DNA of 50,381 bases from an uncultured Clostridium sp. (GTDB taxonomy: Bacteria > Bacillota > Clostridia > TANB77 > CAG-508), in NCBI GenBank assembly GCA_946548575.1, contig CAMNPT010000005.1, forward strand, positions 1-50,381, in the 5' to 3' direction. This document shows positions 1-11,824 of this stretch, piece after piece. Each line of letters starts with the position of its first letter. Position 1 is the stretch's first letter. A program made the translations under genes and the position numbers. Below the pieces are notes generated by a model. That model ran no database searches and had not been told where the DNA came from. It saw only the letters and a program-made list of their open reading frames with translations.

Positions 1-150
1 ATTTACATATTTTTCAAGTTTTTATAATTAATTTCTCAAAAAATTCATCGCAAAATTATACATTTTTCGACACGCTTTTTTACTTTTGCCACAAGCTCTG
101 TACTTTTTAGACAAAAATGTCATATTTAAACTTGTCAACAAAATAGAAAT

Positions 151-179
151 TTGCTTTTACAAATTACTTGTTATATAAT
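151..179 (+). promoter_or_regulatory. Sigma-A-type promoter of the transglycosylase gene
   Basis: TTGCTT at 151-156, a 17-base spacer and TATAAT at 174-179. The start codon is at 201, preceded by GGAGG at 192-196. The first 150 bases hold nothing else that I recognise. Confidence 0.6.
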
Positions 180-200
180 TAAATCAAATTTGGAGGTTTT

Positions 201-872
201 ATGAAAAAATTATTATTTAAATTATTTTTATTTTTATTAACTGTAGTAACAATTATTGCATCAATACTATTTGTTATAGGATATGTATATTATACTAACA
301 CACTAAAGGAAAAAACTCTAACAGAAAAAGTTGAAGCTATTACAAGTAAAGAACATTTCACTACTTTTGAAGAATTGCCAGAAATCTATATTAATGCTGT
401 AATTGCTGTTGAGGATCATAGATATTATAGCCATGGACCAGTTGACATCATTGGAATTGCAAGAGCTTTTTATATAAACATAAAAAATAAAGAATTTGAT
501 GAAGGTGGAAGTACAATAACACAACAAGTAGCTAAAAATGTAATTTTTAATCAAGATAAATCATTAGTAAGAAAATTAGGAGAAGTTTTTGGAGCTTTTG
601 ATTTAGAAAAAAACTATACAAAACAAGAAATTTTTGCTTTATATGTTAATTCTTCTTATTTTGGAGATGGCTATTATTGCATTTATGATGCAAGTATGGG
701 ATATTTTAATAAAGAGCCTAAAGATTTAAATTTAGATGAAGCCTCTATGCTTGCAGGTATTCCTAATGCACCATCTTTGTATTCTCCAACTGTTAATTTA
801 GAATTGGCTAAAAAAAGACAAGCTCACGTATTAAAAAAAATGACTGAATATGGATATATTACAGGAGACTAA
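201..872 (+). CDS. Monofunctional biosynthetic peptidoglycan transglycosylase (GT51)
   Basis: This enzyme polymerises lipid II into glycan strands at the outer face of the membrane. The 223-residue protein has one N-terminal membrane helix (about residues 5-30) followed by a single GT51 domain. Motif 1 is EDHRYYSHGP with the likely catalytic Glu71. Motif 2 is GGSTITQQ (102-109). Motif 3 is RKLGE, with the second Glu near 128. There is no penicillin-binding transpeptidase domain, so this is the monofunctional (MtgA-like) form rather than a class A PBP, and the length fits that form. The start is set by GGAGG eight bases or less upstream and by a good promoter. The gene is a single transcription unit converging on the glucan synthase gene. 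The stop codon lies inside a 30-bp perfect palindrome. Confidence 0.92.
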   Translation: MKKLLFKLFLFLLTVVTIIASILFVIGYVYYTNTLKEKTLTEKVEAITSKEHFTTFEELPEIYINAVIAVEDHRYYSHGPVDIIGIARAFYINIKNKEFDEGGSTITQQVAKNVIFNQDKSLVRKLGEVFGAFDLEKNYTKQEIFALYVNSSYFGDGYYCIYDASMGYFNKEPKDLNLDEASMLAGIPNAPSLYSPTVNLELAKKRQAHVLKKMTEYGYITGD

Positions 873-893
873 TATTTCGAAATATTAGTCTCC
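864..893. terminator. Perfect 30-bp palindrome between convergent genes (bidirectional terminator)
   Basis: Two 15-base arms without a loop, centred at 878/879 (TTCGAA). The palindrome contains the TAA of the transglycosylase (870-872) and the TAA of the glucan synthase on the other strand (887-885). T-rich sequence follows on the plus strand. The position argues for a shared terminator; function is inferred. Confidence 0.6.
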
Positions 894-3800
894 TATTTCA
901 ACTTCTATATTGTATATATTTCTTTCTCCATCTAGTTTTAATTTATTTTCTATTTCATTTCCATTTAATGAAACTCTTTTTACTCCTGTATTTTTTCCTA
1001 ATTGATTTTTTACTGTTATATTATATATACTTTCTTTATATCTATACTGAATTTGATATTCCTTCCAATCTTTTGGAATACATGGTTCAAAATACATATA
1101 TCCATTTTTTATTTTCAAACCTAAAATATATTCTATTCCTGCTTTATAATACCAACTTGAAGAACCTGTATACCATGTCCAACCACCTTGTCCTGCTAAA
1201 TTATTTGCACCATAAATATCTGCGGGAATCACATACGGTTCTACCTTGTATTTTTTACTTGCTTCTTTTATTCTAGAATGCTCTATTGGATTTATCATTT
1301 TATATAAATTTAGTGCTCTATCACCAAATCCCAAAATTGCTTGTGCAATAATTACCCAACAAGATGCATGTGTGTATTGCCCTCCATTTTCTCTTACACC
1401 TGGTAAATATGATTTTATATATCCCGGTTCTAGTTTTCCCTTTTCAAATGGAGGATCAAGCAATTTTATTATTCCATTCTCTCTATCAATTAAATGATTT
1501 TCTAGACTTTCAATTGATATATATTTTTTATCATTATCACCTGCATTTGAAATTATACTCCAACTTTGAGCAATACTATCTATTCTACATTCATCATTTT
1601 CTATACTACCTAATATACTTCCATTATCCATATATGCTCTTTTATACCATCTTCCATCCCATCCACTAGTATTTAATGCTTTTTTCAAATTTATTTTTAT
1701 ATTTTCATATTTGTTTGCTAATAATTCATCATTTTTTTCTTTACAAATTGGTATGAATTTTTCTAAAATTGCATATAAGAAAAATCCTAACCATATACTT
1801 TCACCTTTCCCCTTATTTCCAACTGTACTAAATCCATCGTTCCAGTCTCCTGAACCAATTTTAGGTAATCCGTGTTCTCCAAAATTTAAACTTTTTTCAA
1901 TTGCTTTTATGCAATGTTCATAAATTGTTCCTTTTATTTCACTTTTCTCATAACAATCATATTTTTCATCTTGACCTGGTTCTAAGATTGCTCCCTTTAA
2001 ATATTCTGTTTCTATATCTAAAACTTCTATATCTCCTGTAAATTCTATATATTCTATAACTAAATAACAAAGCCATAATAAATCATCTGAAAATCTTGTT
2101 CTAATTCCTCTACCTGTTTCATCATGCCACCAATGTTCAACATCTCCTTCTATAAATTGATGTTTACTATGTTTTATTATTTGTTGTTTCATAAATTCTG
2201 GCTCTAAATATTTTAGACCTAAAGTATCTTGCAACTGATCCCTAAATCCATAAGCACCACCTGATTGATAATATCCGCTTCTTCCATATAATCTACTTGT
2301 AATGGTTTGATACGTTACCCATCCATTTAGCATAATATTAACAGATTCTAATGGTGTATAAACCTGCAATCTTCCGTAATAGCTCACTCCAATATTTTTT
2401 TGTTGCAACCAATTCTTGTTTACAATTACTTAATTTCTGATATTTATAAGAAACATTTTTACAATCAATTTTATTTTCATCAGCTCCTAAAACAATTGAT
2501 ATTTCCTTACTTGCAAAACTTTCAAGCTCAATTTCTATTTCATAAGCTATACATGAATTTTTACCAAAACCATTTTTATTATTTAAATTAACTTTTTTAA
2601 TGCCATTAGGATCTGATATTCCGTCCTTCTCCTAAAAAGAAATTTTTATCACCTGTATATGATTGTATTTTTTCACTACAAGATACATATATAATATTTT
2701 GTATCTCTTCAGTTTGATATTGATTTTTGGCAAATAACATATTATTATTCCTATCTATATCCACGCTTATAAAACTATTTGTCTTTATTTCATCTTCTCC
2801 TATAACAGGTTTTATATAATAATAAAGTTTTAATTTTTTTCTATTTGGTGTTATATTTTTTATATTTAAAATATTGATTTTACAAGAATCTTCTCTTGGC
2901 ACAAATACAATTAACTCCTGTTCTAATTCATCACTCTTATGGATGTATTTTGCATATCCAAATCCATAAACTATATTATAATTTCTATTGTCTGGCATAG
3001 GGTTTAATCCTAAAGACCATTTCTTTTGGTTATCTAAATCTTTAAAATAAATAACCTCACTTGGAATATCTAAGCAAGGATCATTTGCCCATGCTGTTAC
3101 TCTATTTAATCTACTATTTTTATACCATGTATATCCACCCATATTTTCAGTTATAACTGTTCCAAATTTTTTGTTAACTAACATGTGACTCCATACTGTA
3201 GGTAATCTATTTTGTTTATCTACTTTAATTAAATATTCTTTTCCATCTTTAGAAAATCCTCCATATTCATTGTAATATTTTAAAGCCTCTGCATTCTCTA
3301 TTATATTTATATCATCATTAGCTTCTTCTTCTATTTTTATTTCATTTTTGTCATATTCAACAGTTTGCTCATAATTTTCTATATATTCCTCTTCTAATTC
3401 CTTTATATTATTTTTTAATCCACCTTTATTACTATCTATTACTATTGTAGCTATAAAATCTAAAAGCTTTTTATCTTTTTCTTCTATTTCACCTTTTGAT
3501 AAAGTAAATATTCCACCCTTTATATTTTTTAAATAAGCAATTTGCTCATTTAAAATGGTCCCTTCAATTTCTTCTTTCACATAATTTTCATAACTATGTT
3601 TTTCTTCATCTAATATTACTAATTCTATTTGTATATTTTTTGTTCTAAAAAATTCATAAGCTTTTAGTACTTCTTTTACTACATAACTATCATTTACATC
3701 TCTAATCTTAACAAGTAAGATAGGTAAATCTCCTGATATTCCATATTTCCATAAATCTCTTTGATTAAAACTATTCTGATTTAAATTTTTTATTCTTATA

Positions 3801-6800
3801 CTTCTTGTTTGATTTTCAAAAATCATATATGACAACATTTTTTGATATAATTCGATTTCTTTTCCCCTTATGCCAAGATATCTACTTTCTGCTTCAACCC
3901 TTGCCTTAGAAAGTTCAAATTCTTTTTCTACATTTTCTATTGCTTGATATTTTTCTATATTTTCTTTTACCTTCAGAATTTCTTCTCCAACAGACAAAAT
4001 CAAATTTACTGTTGCTTCTTCTTGTGGTTTTATCTTTATAATCTTTTTTAATGCTACAACTGGTTCAGTTACAAGTCCAATTTTCTTTGATAATGGAATA
4101 GAATTTTTAATCATTTGCGGTAATCCATAATTTCCTCTTCCTATAAATTTTTCTTTATCAATTTCAAATTCTAACTCTCCTATTGTTTCAATATTTGTAG
4201 ACAAATTTGCCGCTAAATAAACATTTTTTGATTTTATATCTCTGTTTTTTCTTTTGATAATAAGACTATTTATTTTATTGTCAAATTCTAGTTCTAAGAA
4301 AAGATTATTAAATATAGGGTGTGCATAATCTTGCAATTTATTTGATAATACTGGTTCAAAATAACACGTAATTTCTAATACTTCTTCTTCATTTCCTTGA
4401 TTTTCTAGAATCATTCTTCTAAGTTCTACTGGTTCATTAGAACTTATTGTAGTTTCTATTCTTGTTTTTATATTTCCCTCTGAAATTTCTTGTTTAACTT
4501 TATCTGGCATAAAACTAATAGAATATTGATTTTTCTTATTAAATAAAAAATTCGAGCTCCAAATTTGCTTAGTTTTTATATTTTTAATTGTTAAAAAAAT
4601 TCCTTGAGGATAGTCAGCTGTTGGTTTAAATCTATTTATATATATATCCTTATATTTACTTACTCCATATCCTTTTTGATTTATAGCAATAGTATAATTT
4701 TCATTTGATATAACATTACCTGTTATTAATCTTTCATCTATTTTATTAAATTTAGTTTCTATATAATTTTCATAATCTTTATACTTTAATTTTTCTACTT
4801 TTTCTTTACTTTCTTTTGTTATTAAAGCTTTATCTGGCATTATTTCTTGTAATAATATATTTACAGCTTCCATTTCCGGATTATTCATAAATCTCTTTTG
4901 TAATATTTGATTATTAAAAAAATTATTTATAGATAATAAAATCAGACCCTGATGATGTGCCATATAAGTTTTTACTATAGCAGATGTTCTCCCTTTTTCT
5001 ACTCTTTCTGGAGTATAATCTATTGATTCATAAAATCCATATTTATTATACATTCCTTGCCTTTCTAAAGTTTTTAAATTTTGAATAACTTCTTTTGGTG
5101 AATCATTAATTGCTAAAACTCCACCATAAGTAGATACAACCTGTTCATCAGCAAGTCCTCTTTTTAGTCCTAACCATGGAATTCCAAATGCCTTATATTG
5201 ATAATTTGATTTTAAATCTTTTAAATTAAATGCCGCTTCTGATATTCCCCATGGTATATTTAATTTTTTTGCATATTCTTTTTGACTCATAATCATAAAT
5301 TTACAAGATTCATCTAACAAACTCCCTTTATATCTTGGAATATTTATATTTGGCATTAAATATTCAAACGCAGTTCCTGACCACGATATAAGTCCTTTAT
5401 ATTTCCCTAATATTGTTAATGTTTTACTTAAGTGATTCCAATGTTTTGCACTAATATCTTTTTTTGCTATTGCAACCAAACTTGCTTGCCTAGCTTCTGA
5501 TGCTAACAAATCATAATATGAATCTGTCAACTTATTTTCCTCTATATTAAATCCTATAGAAAATATTTGTTGTTCCCAGTTGTATAGTACAGAAAAATTC
5601 GTATCATCAATTATTTTTGTTACTATATTTAATAAATTTTCTATCTCTTCATTGTATAGATTTTCTTTTAAAAATGTTTTTACAACATACAAATAACCAA
5701 CAAAATTCCCACTATCTACTGTTGATATATATCTTGGTACTAAAGGTTCTAAAGTTTTTGTATTATACCAATTGTATAAATGACCATTCCATTTTTGCAA
5801 TTTTTCTATAGTACTGATTATATTTTTTAATAATTGAATTGTTTTTTCTTTGTTTATAAATTTCATATCATAAGCTGAAATTACAGCAAGCATTGAAAGT
5901 CCAATATTTGTTGAAGATGTTCTTTTTACTATCTTTTCTTTTCTTCCTTCTTGATAATTATCTGTTATTAAATAATTATTTTCCTTATTTAAATATTCAT
6001 CAAAAAAACTCCATGTTTTTTGAGCAATTTCTTTTAAATATTCTTTTTCTTGATTATTTATCTGCTCTATTGGTTGTTTTTCGTTATTTTCTTTACTTAT
6101 ATACCACTCTACTATAGGATTAATAAACCAAAAAATACCTAATAATATTGCAAAAATATTATTTTTTAAGATTCCTACTCCTATACTTATTAAACCAAAT
6201 AAAATATTAATCCACATTTGTTTGTAATAATTAATTAAACCTGATTTTGCTTGTCTTTCAGCTTCTTCTGATGTTGTCCATTCTAACAAATGATTATGTG
6301 ATATACACATTCTATAAATTGTTTTTAAAATAGCTTTTACTGAAATATATGCTTTATGTGGCAAAACACCTATAGTTAAAAATAATCTTAAAATACTTCC
6401 CTTTGCACCAGATATTTTCGGTGTAAATGTCTTTTGCTTTTCTTCTCCTTCTTTTTTTAGTATAATTATATCTAATAATTCTAATATAAATGGAAAAGCT
6501 GATATTCCAATTAATAATAAAACTATTGGATATATTTTTATTTTATTTATAGCTCCTATTATATTTACATAAACTATTGATAATATTAAACTAAATTCCA
6601 ATAAACTTCGTCTTAAATTATCAAATATTTTATATTTAGAAAGTAAATTTAACTGACTTTTTGCCCTAATCCAACTTATTATTTGCCAATCTCCTCTAAT
6701 CCATCTTGATAATCTATTAATAAAAGTATTGTATTTACTTGGATATCCATCCATAAGCATAATATCAGATACTAAACCACAACGTAAATAACATCCTTCC

Positions 6801-8968
6801 AATAAATCATGACTTAATACCGTATTTTCTGGTATTTCATTTTTCATTACTTTTGAAAATACTTTTAAATCATATATACCCTTTCCTGTAAATATTCCCT
6901 CTTTAAAATTATCTTGATAAAAATCCGAAATAGCATTTGTGTATGAATCTATTCCACCTGCTCCTGCAAATATTTTTGTAAACAAATTCTTATTACTTAT
7001 ATCTAAATTTATTCCAACCCTTGGTTGCATGATACCATAACCATCTATAACAATATTTTTAGCTTCATCAATTTTTGGTTTATTTAAAATATGGCTCATA
7101 GCTCCAACTAATTCAAATGCTGAATCCAAAATCAAATCTGTATCAGCATCTAAAGTTATAATATATTTTACCATATTATATTTTTCTTTAATATTATCAA
7201 AAGTACTCTCTTTAAATGGATTTTGAATATTTCCTAAAAGGTATTCATTAAATTGGTTTAACATACCTCTTTTTCTTTCCCATCCAAGGTATGAATGTTC
7301 ACTTTCATTTAAAACTCTTTTTCTATATATAAAATTAAATATTGATATATTATCTTTATTTTTGTATTTTTTATTCAATATTTCTACTTGTTTTCTTCCC
7401 TCTTCTATTATTTCTAAATCAATTTTTTCATCTTTTTTATTACTTTGTGTACAATCTCCAAGTAAAGTAAAATATAAATTTGGTGATTTGTTTGCCAAAT
7501 AATATACTTCCAATTTTCTCATTAAGTCTTTTACTTTCTGCCTAGAGTTAATAATTGTAGGTATTACAACCATTGTGCTGTTCTCTTTGTCTATTCCTTC
7601 TGAAAAATTAAGTTTTGGTATTAATTTTGGTTTTACAGTTTTGCTTAAAATATATTGTATTATCTGAATTATAATTTCAGATACTGGAATTATAAATATT
7701 ATTGTTCCTAAAATTATTTGCCAAATATTTAAATTAATTAAACTACTAATAAAAGCAGAAATAAGAATACTAAAAATTGAAATTATAGAAATATATAACT
7801 GTGTTTTAAATTTTATATTGATAGGCTCTTTTTTTTGATAATTTAAAATTTTATAAAGTTCATTTTCTCCTTTATCTATTAAATAATAACCAATATGAGA
7901 TTTTTTTGTTGTGTTTGACTTTGTTTGTGCTAATTCTAAAAGTTTTCTTGCTATATATATCTCAGATATTTTTGTTTTTTTAGATATTTCTTTAATTCTA
8001 TTTCTATAATACCCTTTTGTCTTAATATCCATTTTACTATAAATTCCACTTGGATCTTTTTTTAGTAACTCTTCTACTCCATTTACTTTTTCAAATACTT
8101 CTAGAAAATTAATTCTCTGAATTTTCTTTATACTTGTAATACTGTTTCCAATTAAAACTTTTCTAACTGCTATATCAAAATGTTCTTTTTTTATCACATC
8201 AGATACTGTTGTTCCTGTAAGCTCTACTGTCTCCTCTAATGCATTTAAATAGCTATATCCTTTTTTTCCATACCTTTTTAAAATATAGGACATATATTCT
8301 ATAAATGGATATTGCATATCCTCAAATCTATTTTTTGTTCTTATAGAATTTTTAAATATTAAATCTTGCCTTGGTTTATTTTCTACCAATCTTTCTACAA
8401 TGTTTTCTGCTTTATATTTTTGCATTTGTGCTGTATATATTCTTTCACAAACTTCTCTAATATTTTCAATAATTGCTATTTCTATAAATAAACCTATATT
8501 CCATATTTCCTCCATACTTAACGTTTTTTTTGTTTGGTAACTTGCTAAATAATTTTCTAAATCTTTTCTTTCAATTTTATTATCTGTAAAACTTGCTATT
8601 TCCGATGCTAATACATATATCCTTGCAAATCCTTTATATTGTCCATTTCCTAATCCTAAAAAATTGGTATATTTTTTTAATGTTAATTCTTTTTCTATTT
8701 GTTTTACAGTTTCTTCTATTATATATAAATTATCTAATAACCATTCTCCTGCTGGATGTATACTTATTCCAAGTTTAAGATGTTCATTTAATAAATTATA
8801 CACTTGTTGTATAACTTTAAAACTTTCTAACATGTGTGGTATTGGATATGTTTCTTTTTGTGATTTATTTACTAAATTGTGATCAGATGCAATTTTTTGT
8901 AAATGACTACATAATTGTTCTTTACTTAATGAACTTCCATTTAATTTTAATATTTTTCCTGTTTTCAA
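885..8968 (-). CDS. ndvB: Cyclic beta-1,2-glucan synthase-like protein (GT84 + glycoamylase-like + GH94), read through two CGGA +1 frameshifts
   Basis: NdvB/Cgs proteins polymerise beta-1,2-glucan from UDP-glucose at the membrane, cyclise it and trim it by phosphorolysis. Approximate residue numbers are on the longer ORF from 9016. There are membrane helices near 400-460. The glycosyltransferase (about 480-790) has VVIPTI, LDADTD near 622 and SRWIRGDWQ near 775. More helices follow at 800-960. The glycoamylase-like cyclisation domain is about 1000-1380 (SSTNIGLSML, MAHHQGL). The GH94 phosphorylase runs to the end, with GSGDWNDG near 2390. Frame 0 stops at 2606. Skipping one C at 2623 gives 82 further codons, and skipping one C at 2376 gives the last 496, for about 2,700 residues, the normal family size. 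The intermediate piece ends in YWSELL and the shifted frame continues GRLQVYTPLES, as the family does. AAGGAG at 8985-8980 favours TTG at 8968 over the TTG at 9016. Confidence 0.85.
2373..2376 (-). other. CGGA +1 frameshift site 2 of the glucan synthase gene
   Basis: Frame 0 reads TTA-CGG-AAG and stops 12 codons later. Skipping the C at 2376 gives TTA-GGA-AGA (Leu-Gly-Arg) and the conserved LLGRLQV segment at the start of the GH94 catalytic barrel. Confidence 0.85.
2620..2623 (-). other. CGGA +1 frameshift site 1 of the glucan synthase gene
   Basis: Frame 0 reads GGA-CGG-AAT and stops after four more codons. Skipping the C at 2623 gives GGA-GGA-ATA and 82 open codons linking the two halves of the GH94 module. 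Confidence 0.85.
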
Positions 8969-9043
8969 AAAAAATTCCACTCCTTGCAAAATATGTTTTA
9001 CACATATTGTTTGCAAAAAGTGGAATTTTATACTTTTAAATTT

Positions 9044-9889
9044 TTAACTTCTTTCTATATCATCATTTTCAATTTCAACATTATTTGCTTGCTCTTTTTG
9101 ATTTTCTTCTAATGCATTTATAAAACTTCTTTTTGTCATAGCATAACTTGTATCATCTTTACCATTTTCTACATTTTCATAATATTGTAATCCCTTAGGT
9201 ATTACATCACCTAATTCAACAAGTACTGAATTATTGTTTTTCATTTCTTCATAATTATCTCCTGGTACAACATATTCTAAATTACCATTTATATATGTTG
9301 CAGCATCTATTGTTTTATCATCTTGATCTTTTACTTGAAATACTTCACAATCATTTATAACACTATAGTTTCCATATTGTTCTAATTGATTTCTTAGTTG
9401 GTCTGGATTTGCACCATGTGTTACTATTTCTTCTTCATTTGAATATAGATAATTTTGGTATGATGCTATAATTTTTATATCATCTGTTGTTAAATCTTTA
9501 TCTCCAGTCATTTGTTCATATTTTTCAATATACTCATTTTTTAAAAATTTTAAAACATCTTCTTTTGTTTCTAAAGAATTAACTTCTTCTTCTTCCTTAC
9601 TTATAGAAGTATCATAAGATAAGCTATTTATAAATTCTTCTCTGTTGCTATTTTCTCCTGTTTCGTGATTACCTATTTCTTCTTCTATTATATTGGCTTT
9701 TGGTAGTGTTTTATCTTTTGCTCCAGATATTGCAGTTGCTAATCCTGTTAGACCAATTGCAGCTAATATTGCAGCAAATTTCAATCTGAATTTATGCTTT
9801 TTATTTGATTTTCTAGGTAAATTATTATTTTTCTTTGTATGGTTATAATCATTTTCATCTACTAAATTGTCTATTTGATTTTTTTTCAT
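9044..9889 (-). CDS. Membrane-anchored protein of unknown function
   Basis: I do not recognise a family. The 281-residue protein has a strongly basic, Asn/Lys-rich cytoplasmic head (residues 1-35), one membrane helix (about 36-56, AAILAAIGLTGLATAI) and an acidic extracellular part of about 220 residues rich in Glu, Asn and Asp with no Cys motif. AAGGAGG sits just upstream of the ATG. It lies between the glucan synthase and cwlD on the same strand, about 30 bases from the former, so co-transcription is possible. An envelope role is only an inference from topology. Confidence 0.7.
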   Translation of the reverse strand: MKKNQIDNLVDENDYNHTKKNNNLPRKSNKKHKFRLKFAAILAAIGLTGLATAISGAKDKTLPKANIIEEEIGNHETGENSNREEFINSLSYDTSISKEEEEVNSLETKEDVLKFLKNEYIEKYEQMTGDKDLTTDDIKIIASYQNYLYSNEEEIVTHGANPDQLRNQLEQYGNYSVINDCEVFQVKDQDDKTIDAATYINGNLEYVVPGDNYEEMKNNNSVLVELGDVIPKGLQYYENVENGKDDTSYAMTKRSFINALEENQKEQANNVEIENDDIERS

Positions 9890-9961
9890 TTTAATTTCCT
9901 CCTTGGTTTTCTTACATTTACAGTATATACGTTTATTTATCTAAAGTCAAGTTTTTTTTAT

Positions 9962-10687
9962 CTATTCATAAAAATACTGAATTATTCCATTATAAATTCC
10001 CCAAGCAAGCTTATTCTGGTAATTGTCATCTAATAATTGCTTTTCTTCTTCTGGATTAGATAAAAAACCACATTCAACAATTGAAATTGGTATTTCTACA
10101 TGTTTCATAATATAAACTGTATCTAACTTCATTGGTACTCTTGTATTTTCCTTTTGAATTGATTTATTTAAATTTTCTTGTATACTTTTTGCAAGTTTAA
10201 TACTATTTTCATCTTTAGGTTTAAAAAAACATTGCCAACCATAATATTGACTTTCAGGTATTTTGTTTAAATGTATAGAAACAAAAATATCTGCTGAACT
10301 TTCATTTCCTATTTTTACTCTATTTCTTATATCTGAAATCTTTTTCTGTTTTAAAGTATTTGAATCTAAATCATAAATTGCATTTTCATCTGATCGTGTT
10401 AAAATTACTGTACACCCACTTTGTTCTAATAAATTTTGTACCTTTAAAGTAATTTTTAAATTTGTTTCTGCTTCTGTTGTTCCAGAGCTAGATTCTGCAC
10501 CCTCATCTGGTTTACCATGTCCTGCATCTAAAACAACAGTTTTTCCTGAAACTGGAGTCGCAGTTGTAGTAACCGTTTCATTTTTATCATTCATTTGGTT
10601 ATTAGCTATTTGAAATGAAAAAACAAATAACGCTATTAAAACACAACTAAATATGATTTTTAATCTTTTTTGATTAATTACTAACAT
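9962..10687 (-). CDS. cwlD: N-acetylmuramoyl-L-alanine amidase, CwlD-like
   Basis: Zinc amidase of the Amidase_3 family, removing the peptide from N-acetylmuramic acid. In spore formers CwlD starts muramic-delta-lactam synthesis in the cortex, which the germination lytic enzymes need. The 241-residue protein has an N-terminal signal/anchor helix (about 9-28) and one catalytic domain. Zinc ligands are the His in LDAGHGKPDEGA, the Glu in TEAETNL and the His in FVSIHLN; the catalytic Glu is in VECGFLSN. There are no SPOR or wall-binding repeats, as expected for CwlD. spoIVA and gerA genes elsewhere in the window fit a sporulation role. Assignment to CwlD rather than a vegetative amidase rests on size and context. 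Confidence 0.82.
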   Translation of the reverse strand: MLVINQKRLKIIFSCVLIALFVFSFQIANNQMNDKNETVTTTATPVSGKTVVLDAGHGKPDEGAESSSGTTEAETNLKITLKVQNLLEQSGCTVILTRSDENAIYDLDSNTLKQKKISDIRNRVKIGNESSADIFVSIHLNKIPESQYYGWQCFFKPKDENSIKLAKSIQENLNKSIQKENTRVPMKLDTVYIMKHVEIPISIVECGFLSNPEEEKQLLDDNYQNKLAWGIYNGIIQYFYE

Positions 10688-10814
10688 TAAACTATTCCTT
10701 TCCTATTTATTCATCTTATTAACTATATAAATTACTTAACAATTTTATATAGTTAATTTAATATTTATTATAATAATAAGATATTAAACCTTTATACAAT
10801 TTATTCCAAAATAA

Positions 10815-10844
10815 AAACCCTATTTGCTTTTGCAAATAGGGTTT
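10815..10844 (-). terminator. Rho-independent terminator of the receiver-GGDEF gene
   Basis: Perfect 13-bp stem (10815-10827 with 10832-10844), four-base loop, and a T-rich run on the minus strand. It lies eight bases beyond the stop codon of the gene ending at 10852. Confidence 0.85.
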
Positions 10845-10851
10845 CTTTTCT

Positions 10852-11778
10852 TTAATGTTTTCTTTTATCTATACTATAACTACTTCCCATGATAGATTTA
10901 GCTGAGTGTTTAACTTGTGCTCCAACTTCACCTATTTCTAATATATTATGAAATCTTTGAACATCAGCAACAACAACACCAATAGACAGTGAAGTTAAAG
11001 GAAATTGTTCTATAATTCCTTTTCTATTTTCAACTTCAATATAGCCTTTTTTCTGGTCTTCTTCTGTAAAAAAACTTTTTACATTTTTATCAAAATAAGA
11101 AATCATATCTTGACATAATTTTTCACACTCAGTACCAGGAATAATTGCAACAAAATCGTCTCCTCCAATATGACCAACAAAAGTATTTTCATATTTTTCA
11201 TTGTTTACATATTTTGATATTGTTTCTGCTGTAAACTCAATTATTTCGTCTCCTTTTAGAAAACCATAAACATCATTATAAGCTTTAAAATTATCTAAAT
11301 CTAAATATAATACTGAAAATGGCTCTTGTCTTAATAATCTTTTCTTTAATTCTGCATGTATTTGTACATTACCTGGTAATCCAGTTAATGGACTAACTCT
11401 TCTATTACTTGCCATTAATCTATTTAAATTTTTTACTGTATAATATAAATATTCTTCATCTACTGGTTTTTTTATAAAGTATTCAACAGATTCTTGAAGA
11501 ATTTTCACTCTATGATTTTTGCTACTTTTTGATGATACAACAATTACTGGTGTTATGGTATTATCTTCGTCTTTTCGAATTTTTTTACATAAATCAATAA
11601 CATTTCTATCTATTGCATCTTCATTTATTACTATTAAAAATGGTATATTTTTTAATGCTATATCAATTTGTTCTGTTTTCACACTAATAAATTTATATTC
11701 TGGATCATCTTTAAACAATTCTCTAAAAATCCATATTGAAGAATCATCATCATCTATAATATATATTTCTTGTACCAT
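10852..11778 (-). CDS. Receiver-domain diguanylate cyclase-like protein (REC-GGDEF)
   Basis: Two-domain cytoplasmic signalling protein of 308 residues. The receiver-like domain (about 4-120) keeps the acidic cluster IDDDD and the conserved Lys in FIKKPV. The residue expected to be phosphorylated at the end of strand 3 (FLIVIN, about position 52) is Asn, so this looks like a pseudo-receiver. The GGDEF domain (about 130-300) has LTGLPGN, LYLDLDNFKAYND and HIGGDDF: the signature is GGDDF rather than GGDEF. Aspartate in place of the metal-binding/catalytic Glu may weaken or abolish c-di-GMP synthesis. It is followed by a strong terminator and preceded by a GGGAG-type ribosome binding site. Confidence 0.85.
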   Translation of the reverse strand: MVQEIYIIDDDDSSIWIFRELFKDDPEYKFISVKTEQIDIALKNIPFLIVINEDAIDRNVIDLCKKIRKDEDNTITPVIVVSSKSSKNHRVKILQESVEYFIKKPVDEEYLYYTVKNLNRLMASNRRVSPLTGLPGNVQIHAELKKRLLRQEPFSVLYLDLDNFKAYNDVYGFLKGDEIIEFTAETISKYVNNEKYENTFVGHIGGDDFVAIIPGTECEKLCQDMISYFDKNVKSFFTEEDQKKGYIEVENRKGIIEQFPLTSLSIGVVVADVQRFHNILEIGEVGAQVKHSAKSIMGSSYSIDKRKH

Positions 11779-11824
11779 ATTTATACTCCCTTATTTTTAT
11801 TATAAATTTATTATATTAAAAGAG

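Noticed and set aside
968..2591. Plus-strand ORFs opposite the glucan synthase
   Set aside because: They are Leu/Phe/Tyr-rich translations antisense to a well-conserved gene and lack ribosome binding sites. The same applies to the other antisense ORFs under the large genes.
885..9016. Two separate neighbouring genes (a synthase and a cellobiose-phosphorylase-like gene)
   Set aside because: The second ORF starts inside the GH94 catalytic barrel without a ribosome binding site, and the 82 codons between the two ORFs fit the family in the third frame.
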